From NCBI RefSeq assembly GCF_028554725.1, contig NC_071670.1:37318001-37382000 (forward strand): DNA of 64,000 bases, read 5' to 3'. Numbering within the stretch: position 1 is the first letter of the stretch; every line of letters begins with the position of its first letter. Both the position numbers and the translations under genes were made by a program. The stretch is from Zeugodacus cucurbitae. Lineage: Eukaryota; Arthropoda; Insecta; Diptera; Tephritidae. This document shows, piece by piece, positions 47,165-58,900 of the stretch. The notes below the pieces were generated by a model. That model saw only the letters and a list, made by a program, of their open reading frames with translations. It had not been told where the DNA came from and searched no databases.

Positions 47165-48943
47165 TTTTTTTTTTTTTTTTTTTTCATATAATTCTTTATT
47201 TATTGAATCTGCTCTTTGGAGCCTAACAATAAGTTATAAAATCTTAATTCTAATTAAAACTAGACAAGCTCAACCAAATGATTGAGTTGTTTTGGTGAAA
47301 CGTTGCTCCTCAGTGTGCTGGCATATCTCTTCTTTTTAGACGTGATTGATTACAAGAATGTAATAAAGCATTAGCCAATGGGTTTGGGCGATCGCGGAGT
47401 TTGGACAAATATTTATTTCTGCTGTTCTCTACTTCTTTCTTTACCATGAGAATACCAAGATCTTTATGGATATTTTCATTACGCATATACCATGGTGAGC
47501 ACGTGATTGTTCTAAGCATTTTTGATTGGAACCTTTGTATTATATCGATATTGGTTGCACAGGTCGTACCCCACAGTTGGATGCCGTACATCCAAATCGG
47601 CTTTATGACCGCGTTGTATAATAGAACTTTGTTGTCTAGGCTAAGTTTTGAATTTTTATTTAAAAGCCAATTTAAATGTGCTGCTCTTATCTTCATGCAG
47701 GTTATTTTGCACGATATGTGTTTTCTCCACGTGAGCCTTCTATCCAAGTGAATACCAAGATATGTTACTTCAGTCGCTTGGGGTACTAAAATATTGTTCA
47801 TTTTAACTGCCGGACACGTTTTTGGTCTTAGAGAAAATGTAACATGCTTGCACTTCTGTTCGTTTACATTTATACGCCAGTTTGCTAGCCATTCTTCGAC
47901 AAAAATCAAATGCGCTCCTAATACTTTTGATGCTATAATTGGGCATTTGTTTCGGCTCACTAAAGCTGTGTCATCCGCAAAAGTTGATGTCAAAATATTA
48001 CTAGCTGTTGGAAGGTCTGCTGTATATATTATGTATAGAGTTGGCCCTAAAACACTGCCCTGAGGTACACCAGCTTTTATTGGTCGTTCTTCAGATATGA
48101 AGTCTCCTACTTTGACAGTAAACTTTCTATTTTTTAAATAAGACTCCAAGGTTTTATGCATTTCGAGAGGTAAGCTTTTTTTAATCTTATATAAAAGCCC
48201 GTCATGCCACACTTTATCGAACGCCTGAGCCACATCTAGAAATATAGTAGAACAGTACTCTCTATACTCGAACGCCCTTCTGATTTCGTTAGTAATTCTA
48301 TTTACTTGTTCTACGGTGCCATGTTTTGCACGAAAACCGAATTGGTGCGTTGGTATTACATTATTTTCAAGGAGGAAAGGAGACATCTTTGATAGTAACA
48401 CTTTTTCAAATATTTTAGAAAGACAGGGTAGAAGACTGACTGGTCTGTATGAAGACGGCTGTGTCAAGTCTTTACCTGTTTTCTCTATCATGATGATCTG
48501 CGACTTTTTCCATGAACTTGGATAGTACCCGAAACTGAGAATAGCGTTAAAGGGCAAGGAGAGTACTGTTAAAGCAATATTTGGTAACTCAATTAGCATT
48601 TTTGGAGTAATTTTATCGTGTCCTGCCGACTTTTTAGGATTCAGCTCTTTTATGATTTTAATAATTTCAGAAGATGACGTTTGAATAGACCCAAGCGACT
48701 CGTTAGCGCTATTGGAGATGATTGGCAGCTTAAAACTGTTCTTTGGGCAATTAGGTTGAAATACCTTTTCTAGGTGATTTGCGAAACAATTTGCCTTATC
48801 CTCGTCACTTCTTGCCCAGTTTCCACCCAAGCCTCTTATAGGCAAGTTGGAGTCGACTGGAGGCTTCATTGACTTTTGGGCTTTCCAAAGAGAATTTCCT
48901 TTGTTTGAATTTGGACACAGTTTCTTTATGTCTATGTATGTTT
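47165..48943 (-). mobile_element. 5'-truncated jockey-like non-LTR retrotransposon with intact TSD
   Basis: On the reverse strand the element runs from 48943 to a poly(A) of 20 (T-run at 47165-47184), with two overlapping AATAAA signals just before it (47195-47204). The 10-mer ATTTTTGAAA is repeated exactly at 47155-47164 and 48944-48953, so this is a complete target-site duplication. The element is 1,779 bp, against 4-5 kb expected for jockey, because the 5' part (gag-like ORF1, endonuclease) is missing, as is common in target-primed reverse transcription. Confidence 0.9.
47310..48869 (-). CDS. jockey-like reverse transcriptase (ORF2 C-terminal part), open frame
   Basis: 519 codons without interruption; the frame is open for about 20 more codons upstream ('IKKLCPNSNKGNSLWK'), so the ATG at 48867-48869 is internal to the original ORF2. 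It contains a complete reverse-transcriptase domain: 'YRPVSLLP' at ~141-148, motif A 'FLDVAQAFDKVW' at 210-221, 'AGVPQGSVLGP' at 266-276, the catalytic 'FADD' at 297-300, and the thumb-side 'LGIHLDRRLTW' at ~371-381. The normal ORF2 (~900 aa) also has an N-terminal apurinic endonuclease, which is absent. The enzyme would copy element RNA at nicked target DNA. The lack of any stop or frameshift, with an intact TSD and poly(A), suggests a fairly recent insertion. Jockey assignment is from motif similarity. Confidence 0.9.
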   Translation of the reverse strand: MKPPVDSNLPIRGLGGNWARSDEDKANCFANHLEKVFQPNCPKNSFKLPIISNSANESLGSIQTSSSEIIKIIKELNPKKSAGHDKITPKMLIELPNIALTVLSLPFNAILSFGYYPSSWKKSQIIMIEKTGKDLTQPSSYRPVSLLPCLSKIFEKVLLSKMSPFLLENNVIPTHQFGFRAKHGTVEQVNRITNEIRRAFEYREYCSTIFLDVAQAFDKVWHDGLLYKIKKSLPLEMHKTLESYLKNRKFTVKVGDFISEERPIKAGVPQGSVLGPTLYIIYTADLPTASNILTSTFADDTALVSRNKCPIIASKVLGAHLIFVEEWLANWRINVNEQKCKHVTFSLRPKTCPAVKMNNILVPQATEVTYLGIHLDRRLTWRKHISCKITCMKIRAAHLNWLLNKNSKLSLDNKVLLYNAVIKPIWMYGIQLWGTTCATNIDIIQRFQSKMLRTITCSPWYMRNENIHKDLGILMVKKEVENSRNKYLSKLRDRPNPLANALLHSCNQSRLKRRDMPAH

Positions 48944-49329
48944 ATTTTTGAAAATAAAGCTAAAACCTGTACAAATTTCATTAAAATCTACTGAACGGTT
49001 TTCGAGTTACAGTTGTCACCAATTCAAAAAACATTGTTTTGAGAAAAACGCAATCAAAGTTTCACCTGAGTGTTTTGGAGTGCCCGAGCGCTCTTTGTTA
49101 TTTGTCGAATAACCCGAAAAGTAATTTTCGGATCAACTTCAAATTATCACCGAATATTTTTAAGATATAACACTTTACGAAAATGCAAAAAAATAATCGA
49201 TTTTTTCGAAAATACTGACTACTCCTTACCCCTTAAGTCAAAAATATCGATATCTAAAACTTTGAAATCAAATTGTGAATGAAAATGAAAATAAATAATG
49301 TTAAATGGTGATTGATTGAAGGGGTTGGC

Positions 49330-49600
49330 ATATATTGGTATATTATTCGAATCACCTGAAAACCGATTATTCGAATATCCGGTTTGTGACCGTTCATATG
49401 AATATTAACCGAGTCAGACATTTAATGAATTTTCACTATCCGAATAGTCGACAACGAACGGTTATCCGGATAGTCGGAAATGAGAGGTTAATCGAATAGT
49501 CGACAACTTACGACTATCCGGATACTAAAAACCGAATATTTTTATTCGAATAATGCCCTATCCGGTTAATTCGGTTAGTCGATTATCAAGAGCTCTAGTA
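49330..49600. repeat. Cluster of CGAATA / CCGGATA / TAGTCG motifs
   Basis: CGAATAGTCGACAAC occurs at 49441-49455 and 49493-49507. CCGGATAGTCG at 49466-49476 faces its exact complement CGACTATCCGG at 49511-49521. Further TATTCG/CGAATA hexamers fill the segment. The origin is unknown. Confidence 0.5.
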
Positions 49601-52600
49601 TATATACTTTGGTCTATAATTGTCTACTGGTCTGGCTGTATTATACGCTTAGAAATTTAATATTTCTATATATATAGAAATATTGGCATCTAATCCTTCT
49701 GATAAACTAATTACCTCCCTTTCTATATATGGAGAATATGAATATCGTCTGCTGATTTCATCTTTGTATCTTCTGGCTACAAACAGAATAGACCCTGTTT
49801 ATAGAGAAAATGTATGAAATCTTCGAAATAGGCTGTTCAAAGACTTAATATATTATAAATTCGGCTAATAAAGAATAAATCATGTAATTCTTTTTACAAG
49901 ACGAAATCATGTCATTCAATCCTCGATCTTGGGGTAAAACTAGTGTACGCTCGGATGTGGTCAATGATAATGGAGAACTTGTTAAGTGCAGTTAGAGCTC
50001 TGGATTTGGAACGTATTTTGAAGAGATCCAAAGTGTTAAAATGTCGGTTTTCTTTCATTAGTTGTAATTGTAGAGTAAGTTGAAAATATTTATTTGAATT
50101 TTAAAATTTTCGGTACAAAAACAGAAATGCAATATGCTTGTGCGAAAATGAAAGAAGAGAAGTGTGGGGAATAATAAGGATTATGCGAGCAAAATTTGCA
50201 CATATGATGTAAGTATTGAATTTATCGCTCCATTTACTGATTATTTTGCAAATATTTGCGTGTGAATTGAAGAGAGCTAATGAAAATCTGTTAAACTAAT
50301 TGGCTATATCCATCAATTAACAACAAGACACATACACACATATGCATTTAAAATATCATAATGTGTTCAAAAATGAACATGTATGTTGGCGTCAAAAGGC
50401 CACACTTAGTTTTTATGCAGCAATACATATATATACATTTTTTATTACTCTACATATTAAGAATATTAAATAAGAAAAATATAAGAACACATACAGTCCA
50501 CTGAACATAAATATGTATGTTCAAATATATTTAACGAGCATACATACATACATACATATAATACATACATTTATATATGCAACGCACATACATTTATATG
50601 AGGCACGCATGCATCTATATGCAACATGCATGCACTCAACAAACACATTTATATGTATGCACAAGATAACCTATTGGTTATAAAAATACATTTGGGCAAT
50701 TGCTTGTTTGCATTTGAAATAACCCCTTATCGTGCAACATATAAAATATACATATAGACATACACACATACATATATAATTAGTTCTTAAGATAGTTCTA
50801 AAATTTGTATATAAGTAAGTAAAAAACCAAAATAAAATCAGAATGAAATAGTTCTCACTCAAGCTTGGTGTTTCAAATATTTTCCCCGACCCGCGGTAAG
50901 AGGTATTTGAAATCAGCTTGTTTTAAACATAATGTGTTAATTTTTGCGTGGGTTTATGGCTGCCATTATCATATAGGCAAACATACACATGCTTGTGCCA
51001 AATTAGCTGCTGATTGATGAGTTAGACAATGTGTGCTGGCGTCAATTTAACTAATGAAAAATATTTTGATACTTTTTGCAAGGTTTCCATCTTATTTTAG
51101 CCTTATTTTTAAGCTTATAATAAATTCATATTTTATTTGTAGATAAAAGCAATTACTTAATATTTTAATAGTCAGAAGTGTTGGTTAATTAAAGATAGTA
51201 GAATGTGATATATTTTGTAAATAGTGGGCAGTATTTGAAGCAGTGTTGCATACATTTCATATTATATTGAATGAAGAATGCTATAAATCGTAATAATTTG
51301 CAATAAAATAGGTTAAGACATCAACAAAGTTCCAATTTGCTTTCTGAATCTCTCTAATTTCTAATACTTTTTCAGTTGATACCAGCCAACCGCTAATACA
51401 TTGCTTTAAAATGCTTTCAACTGCCATATGTGCATTTAATTAATTTGATTAAATGTATAAACGAATAGAACAAACACACACCCCTACTAACGCCTTATCA
51501 CACGCTACGGTCCGTCCAATCAGTCATTGCTCCTTTTCTTTCGGCGACTTGTCAACACCAATTCATGTCTCGATTAATAAGCTTAATTCACTATCATTTC
51601 GTCGTCATCAAAGGCTAGCCTCCCACGAGACACGTATATTTATGTGACATATACACAAAGGACTAGGCGCTAACCGCCGACATGCAAGCCACATTCAACC
51701 GCCGTATAACCTAATCGCATGCCATCATCAAAGCTCTAGCTAATACTTTATGGTTATTCAGTTAATTGCATGAAATTTGGTCACATCATTTATTGTTGTA
51801 AGGGAGTTTTCTTTCGTGGTGGATGGGGGTTGTGAATTATTGTGGTTGCGTGTGTGGCGATTGCAAAGCAAGATATATGGACAGAGAGATTGATGAGTGA
51901 GGCGATGATAGTGTACATCGTTAGGGCGGGGATAGTGTTGTAGTAGGATATATGTGTTACATTGCATGCCGTGGCTATGACAAGTAAAGTAAGCATATTT
52001 ATGAGGTTTTTACGGGTTTTGTATTTAGTTATAGAAGTTATTACAAAGTATTTTCTGCTTCAACTGCACGCGATTAACTCCCACAAACTTTACACGCTGG
52101 CTTAGTTATTTATTGTTGTTTTTACCATAAAATATACAAATTTGAATAATTAAATAACTAAGTCATATTTCATTCAATATTAAATTGTCAGTTTTCAGTT
52201 TAATTACTTAAATGGTTTATTAAACGCTTTTTAAAGAAATAATTGAGGCGGCTGTCTGAGTATTAAGTTCTTGTTTTCGTGAACGATTTACGCCATTAAT
52301 GTAGTTTATTCAGAGGCTGAAGTTACTAAGTTCCAGTAAGTTCCTTCAGTTTAGTTTTTTAGTTGCTGTGTAGAACCTTCACTACTCTCCATCCTTTGCA
52401 AAACTCTCTCAAAAAAAAAAACTGACTTTTAAATATTCGGATGAGGAACTGTTTAAAGGCATCTTAGTGGTTTTAGTGCATCTAGTGGTTTCAGCTGTTC
52501 AACCTGAACCCGAACCTGAACCTAGTCTCCCATAAGGCTTGATCCAGTGATTTGCTGAAGGGATTAGTCACCTATGATTTTGAGTTTGCTACTTCCAGGA

Positions 52601-55380
52601 AACACTGGCATATGCATGTGATTTTATTTTATATTTGAAAGAGGGTAGTCTTCGGCAGACATGTGCTGTTGATACAATAATTCTAGGCGCCCAGAGCTTG
52701 AATCTCGTTTCTTTAAAGTTCAGTTAATTTACTTTTCTACTTACTTTTAGTTACCGATTTTACCTCCCTCTTCTTATTTTCGGATATTTTTATTGGAATC
52801 TTTTCGAGTGTTCCATGCGGGATTGCTTCCTTATCTATCTTAGTCTATACAGGTTTCTCATTCAACACTACTTTTTTAAAGTATAGGCTTCTAGATTTGA
52901 TAATCCATTTACATGTTCACTCAACGTAAAAAACTCATTAAGGTTTCTTTCATATTTTTCATTTCACATCGCGCCAAAATGTAGGCAACACTTCTTCTTT
53001 TACCTTCTTCAGTTTTTATTTCAATTCTAGCAACAAAAATAATTTGGGCATGACAATTATGAAGAAACGAGCAAATGGAAATGAAACTAGAAGCTTTAAA
53101 AAAGTAACTAACGACTAGACCATAGAACTGTTGTGGCGAACAGCGAATCTTTAATGCAGTACACGGCGTATACGCAACATTTTAATTAACAAAAGCTGCT
53201 ATTAGCAAATCGCGGTTTATTTTACCTTCAGCGGAATTGAATGTACTATGCACAAAGCAATTTTTGCTGCAATTCTCTTAAAATGCTACTGGCATTTTTG
53301 CGAATGCCTTTGTCGCCTAATCGATTGCTGCTATTGGGTAGCAATACTGCTTTTTCGCTGCTTTTCTTCTGATTTTTTTCGCTTGTTTTCACTTGTTTGT
53401 GCTTGCGAATGTGCAAAGAAATAGTGTTTTGTGTGTTGTCTATGGCGTCTGTGCGCTCTACCTCATCGAATTTATTTTGATTGCATTGTGTTGATTGCAA
53501 AAATGTACGTGACTTTGCTGCTAGCCAAAGCCGGCGTCAAAAAGTCGAAAGTTATTATTATCCGTTTTCTCTCTCTCCGCTTTGCTTCTGACATGCAATG
53601 CTCATTTTAATTTTGATTTTTTTTGCTTTTGTTGTTGGTTTTTTCTTATTTTTGTTGTTCGCCTCACTGAAGTCAGGCTGCTGGCTGCATTTTGTTTGTA
53701 CTCTCTGCTTATTTTCCTTTTTTTAATTTTTTTTAGAGCGCATATTGCAGATAAGCAAATTTGTTGATTGGCCGGCTAGTCGGTCAAGTCAGCTCGAATA
53801 AATTCACAAATACAAAATCAGAAAAATGGAATAAAAAAATGAAATTGTTTGAGTTGTGATTGCGCACTTGTGGCTGCTCTGCTAACATGTTTTTCTGTGC
53901 GTTTCAGCTCGTTTCTCGATTGGTTTTTGCAGCAATGGCCAAATAATAGGCTGAATTCCATTTGGCCGTGCACTCATCTGTATGCCTTTACATGTGTCAC
54001 ATGCACAAATCCGAGTTAAACCACAGCCACATCCGGTTTATCAGCCACATAACCATGTACACTCATTCGTGTGTGTGTGTCTGTGGTTGGATTTTATTAA
54101 TATGTAGTTTGAAAGAGAATATCTTTGTCAAGCTGATATTTTAGTTATTTGAGCCATAATAATAAATGGTAATCTCTTTGCTTTCCACGGATATACGGGC
54201 ATGCTTTGGTTGGTTATTATTTGAGATCGTAATTTTTGTGTGTGTATGTGTGTGCAATTTGTTGCCGTTTTTTGTTGCCAATGCAAAGCTGACGGATTAG
54301 ATTGGATTTTTTAATAAAAACTATCAAGCAGAAAATTTAAATGGCTTAATGTACCGAGAGTAGGAGGGTTTTAAATTTAGGAGAGTTTTATCGAAATTAA
54401 ATTAGTTGAAATTCAAACTTTGTCGCTTTAAAATATTTTTACCTCAATAGATTTACGAAATTGAAATAGTATTCATATTGTGAAATTTTAATGAAAGTCG
54501 AGGCTAAATCCCGTAAGCAATCTAGTTCTAAAGCGAGGATAAAAAAAAAAAAATTATTCGTCTGAAATTGTCTATAGAATGGTTTGTCAGATCTCTAGTC
54601 TTTAATCCCATCAAATAATGTAGAGGTCCGTTAGATGACGCTGTAAATTGAAGATCTGACAAGAAGTATTCATTGTACTTCGCAAGTGGTAGAGCTAATT
54701 TAATGAGGGCGAAAATCTTATGGACTAATGTTGAGTTCATTATGTCAAATTCAATGACGTTAATTTGACAATAATACAAACTGACACATAAAATTCACTA
54801 GATTGGTAAGTACCAATAGGACCTTTTCCTTTTGTTGATAATAAGGGTCTAAAATGTTTTACAAATTAATTGACAACTGATTTGAATGGTTGAGTTTGTC
54901 AATAAATTTGACGCAATGAGAACCTCATATAATAAAGAAACTTGACATGGATGTTAAAATATAACATTGCTCTCGTTGAATTAAAATATAATATTGAATA
55001 TGTAATGAGATTTTTACTTAGAGGCCATTCGCCACATTTTAAAATTATCTGAATGATAATGAACTGAAATAATGACAGTACTAAGACGCTTCTCCCGCGA
55101 ATAGCTCAATTCTTTCTAATTTTATATAACAGACACAATAATATTACTACAAAAACTTCGACTAAGACTATCTTACACTCTAGCTGCCAATAAATCTCGT
55201 AAATTTTTAAAACTTTCAATAATGATATTGAATAATTGATCGAGATTGTTAAAAATTGATTTAACGTGTAAAAAATGGCCTATTTTCAATATTTTTTTTC
55301 TGTGTAAAAAAATATTTATTAATCCCAATTTTTTTTTTGTCTTATAGATAAATATTTAAAGAATAGTTTCTGAAATTTTC
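49601..55380. other. Gene-free stretch with simple repeats
   Basis: CATA-type repeats lie near 50539-50560, and T-rich tracts at 53600-53740. The reverse frame at 53246-53500 (84 aa, Q/K/S-rich) and that at 54528-54779 have no recognisable domain. No element ends found. Confidence 0.4.
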
Positions 55381-55401
55381 AAAAAAAAAAAAAAAAAAAA
55401 A
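55381..55401. repeat. Poly(A) run of 21
   Basis: Uninterrupted A at 55381-55401. It could be a degenerate retroposon tail, but nothing upstream supports that. Confidence 0.6.
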
Positions 55402-55997
55402 TTAAACTTCTCCATTACGACGTCATTTCCAGTGACCTCTCGGTAAAAAGGTGCGTCCGCGTTGTCAGCATAACACCTGACAGGATCATCCAAAATTAAA
55501 AAAAAACAAAAATAAGTGTTTTAGGTAAAATCATAAGCTCGTGCTTGAACGAAGGGAAGACAAAAAATGTAAAAATGGAATTGTGGCAGACATTTTTCCA
55601 AAAAAAAAAATAAAAATTTCGGTAAAATTGCTTGACATTTTGTTTTTTTTTTTAATTTTTTTTAATTGAAAAAAAAAAAAAATAAAGTCCTTCGTTCAAT
55701 CACGAGTAAATTGTATCTGGAACGTCTGTGTAAAATTTCATCAAGATCGGTTGAGTAGTTTTCAAGAAAATTTGACAACCGACTTTGAAAACACGGTTCC
55801 GAGAAAAACGCGTTTAAAGTTTTGAGTAACAATAATACCTGACTTGGAACGCACACCTTCCAAAGGCTGTATCTCCGAAACTATTATTCGAATCGACTTG
55901 AATAATAATTGGATAATATTCTTGAGATGTTGTAGAAATTAATAAGGCAAAAAACAAAAAAATCAATTTTTGTAACCCACGAAATCCATGTAATCTC
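55402..55997. mobile_element. TTAA-type MITE (family T), left boundary uncertain
   Basis: The right end is at TTAA (55998-56001). On the reverse strand it reads GAGATTACATGGATTTCGTG, matching the terminus GGGGTTAGATGGATTT at 30584. It carries the 23-bp core at 55804-55826, identical to that at 44122-44144 in the opposite orientation. The left end may lie anywhere from ~55260 to 55600; 55402 is a guess based on a TTAA there. Confidence 0.5.
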
Positions 55998-58900
55998 TTA
56001 ACCCAACTCAACTTAGGGGGAAACAACCCATGAACGCTATATAAGCTACATCATTTTTCTTTCGAAAATCTGAAAAACACCATCTATCCAAATTGTGAAT
56101 GTTACCTCATGCTTGATGCTTTTAGCTTTCTTATCTAATTTTCAACCATCAGGAAAAAGTCCATTTACTTGCTCTACTTATTTTACATTTTTAACCAACA
56201 ATTTCTACCTAAAAGTTGTTTAGACATGTGGGTTTCAAGAAGAAATAAAACACATGTAATTTAATGTTATAGCCAATAATTAGTTTTATTATAAAGATGA
56301 GGGTGTGACATTTTGAATATATTTCGGATAAGAGACCGCCGTGCTCGAAAAATATTTTAGCCGAGTTGCCCAATTTTTGAACACTTTTGTAGAAATTGAT
56401 GTCGGTGATAAACGATCTTTCGGAGTAAGTCTGTTCGTTAAGAAATGGCAAATCAAACTGAGTATAAACAGCTGTCAAAAAGACCAACTCCCAACAAAGT
56501 TTTGCTTCAGTGAAAATCATACGTCTTAAAACAGATTATATGGATTTAGTTGACCTCCATTACTTAGGACGATCACTTAATGGTAAAGGTTTATCGAAAT
56601 CTGAAGTAATTTCAATTCAAAAGTTAGATGCTAATTGTTCCTGTTTTTTAAGGGCTGTTTTCACCTTTTTAAATCGAAAGGAATATTTGAATCGCACGAA
56701 ACAACATAGAAAATTCTGTCTATTTTTTTCATAGATAAGAGAAAAAAAGTAATATTTAATCAACCGTAGCTAAAGCTTCAGGTGTCATAATATCTTATTT
56801 GCGAAAATTCTGGTCTCTGTCACTATCAGCTCCTGCAGCTTTTCTTTCATACGCAGCAAGTTTGTAGTTTTAATCAATTTTATAATTTTTTCGAACTATC
56901 TAGTATGAACAATATGCTGACAAACTATTTTCCAGCTTATTTTTATCTAATTAACACGAAACAATTTCAACAGACCGCATGACAAGACAAGTAAAAAATG
57001 TTGAATACTTGTCACCTGTGTGCAAAAACTTCCACGACGTTGGTGGAGTATAACAAAATTATCAGAGTTGCTGCGACTCTCGTGCACACTTTAGACTATC
57101 GATAATTGTGCAGACCAGCGTGCAAATAGACGATATTTGTTGGTTTAAAGATACTTACTTAGAAGAACTGGCAGGTTCATATTCTACATATGCATATGAA
57201 GCATATGCGAGTATATTACATTTATATAGAGTATAAAGTCACTGTAGCAGCGCTGCTGGCATATTTCAGTGCATGGGCACACCCTGACCACACCCATTGT
57301 TGAAAACAACCCTTTAAGTAAATACGCTCAACTGTTGACTATGGATGTGAAAACATAGACACACATACATGCGAAGAAATGCAGTTGGTGGCACAGGAGC
57401 GCAGATATATATTCTTATGTATAGATAGACTCGTTCCATATATGTATGTGTGCATGCACGTGTGCACCAGTTCGTTGCGCCTCACCTTACACCTTCCACC
57501 TTCTCTGATTGTTTCCATTCGCTCGCTTCGTTGTTTGTTGATAATGGTTCAATTATTTTTCCGCCCTATTAAGCGGCAACTAAATGGAGCGGGTAGCTGT
57601 GGCAGTCGGGCGTTTGCTGTGGCTTTGGCCTTTGTTGTTTTAATAAGTGGATTTTTGTGTGTTTTTTGTTTTTGTTATTATTATTATTGTTGTAATTTTG
57701 TGTGTTACCATTGTGTGGTTGCCAGAAATGTTGGACAATTTCTTAGCCTCAAATGCAGCGGGCTCGAGTGCCTGGACATGAGACAGTGAGTGAGTTAGAT
57801 AGTTAGTCGAGAGAGAGAGTGTGTGCAGCAGAGCAGGTGAGGTGGGTGCAGTTTGGTAGAACAAATTTTCATACTCCTCACTATATACGTGCCATTGTTG
57901 TGGTTATGTTGGTAAATTTTGTTACAATATTTCGTTTGTTTACCATGCGGATTGCTGTGCAACATTTTATTTTATCAACTTAGCGTTGCATGGGTGCTTG
58001 TTTATATATATATATATATATATATGTGTGTGAGTGTGCTTGGTGATTTTTCTGCATTTTTGCTATTAGTTTGCAAGAGAAGAGCTTGCAAACAAGCTTT
58101 ACAATAGCTGCAACATAAACAAGTTTTACTCTAACCCTGCAAAAAATAAAAAAATAAAAACACATTGGCTGCAACCACTTCAATGATTCTTGTGGCTACC
58201 CGCCGTCGTTGTTCGTGCTCTTGTTGTTATTGCCTTAGTTGCTATTCAGCGCTCGCTTCATTGTTGGTCATAATTTGTTGGCTTTGCCATCGTTTATAGT
58301 GCGTTGACCTGCTCATAATAACAGCAACAACAATAGTTTATACACTTACATACAAAAAAAAAACACACACCGAGTGCCAACAATAACGGTCATGTCCAAG
58401 AAGAACGGCATAACTGCAGCACCGGCAACAACAAGTGGACATTAAAGTTGCAGCTGTGTTGAGTGCATACTTTTCTATTTTCGCTGCTGCCAACTGCATA
58501 CTTTCTTGTTCTTCTACTTGTTTTCTTTTTCTACTTTTTTGTTTTTGTTTTCTTTTTTTTCTAATTTGTTGATGATCATCATAAATTGCTGTGCAGGAAA
58601 ATGAAATTTTGTGGTTCTAATAGTTGAGGCACATAGTGTCTGGCAGTTTGTGTGCATTGTGGAAAACATTATGTTTCCATTAAGTATAACATAATAGCAA
58701 CAAATATTGGAAAAACTTTTAAATTGTAAAACAGTGAGTGTAATTATTTTAGAGACCAACACAGAGTAGTGGCTTTAAACGGGTGCCAGACTAGACAACC
58801 AGCTGAAGCTTTGTGCTATGAAAATCTGGTTAAGAAATTTAAATTTGACTTATAGTAAAAAGTAATTTGAGAGTCTAAAACATATTTCTCAGGTTTTCCA

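Larger units (their letters stand above)
46231..49232. mobile_element. TTAA-flanked MITE (family T) carrying two nested insertions
   Basis: TTAA at 46227-46230 and 49233-49236 bounds ends GAGGCTAGGGGTAATCAG (left) and GGGGTAAGGAGTAGTCAG (right, reverse strand). Removing the R copy (46279-47051) and the jockey-like insertion (47165-48943 plus one duplicated 10-mer) leaves about 440 bp. This is close to the 450 bp of the uninterrupted family member at 43975-44424. The conserved core appears near 49042-49064 as GAGAAAAACGCAATCAAAG. Confidence 0.7.

Noticed and set aside
47401..48063. Forward-strand frames of 89-116 codons
   Set aside because: They are antisense shadows of the jockey-like reverse-transcriptase frame.
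53246..53500. 84-codon reverse frame rich in Q, K and S
   Set aside because: No recognisable motif, no supporting neighbouring exon or promoter.
56209..56520. 103-codon reverse frame that faintly resembles a mariner transposase start and tail
   Set aside because: Only scattered residues agree, no catalytic motif is visible and no inverted repeats flank it.
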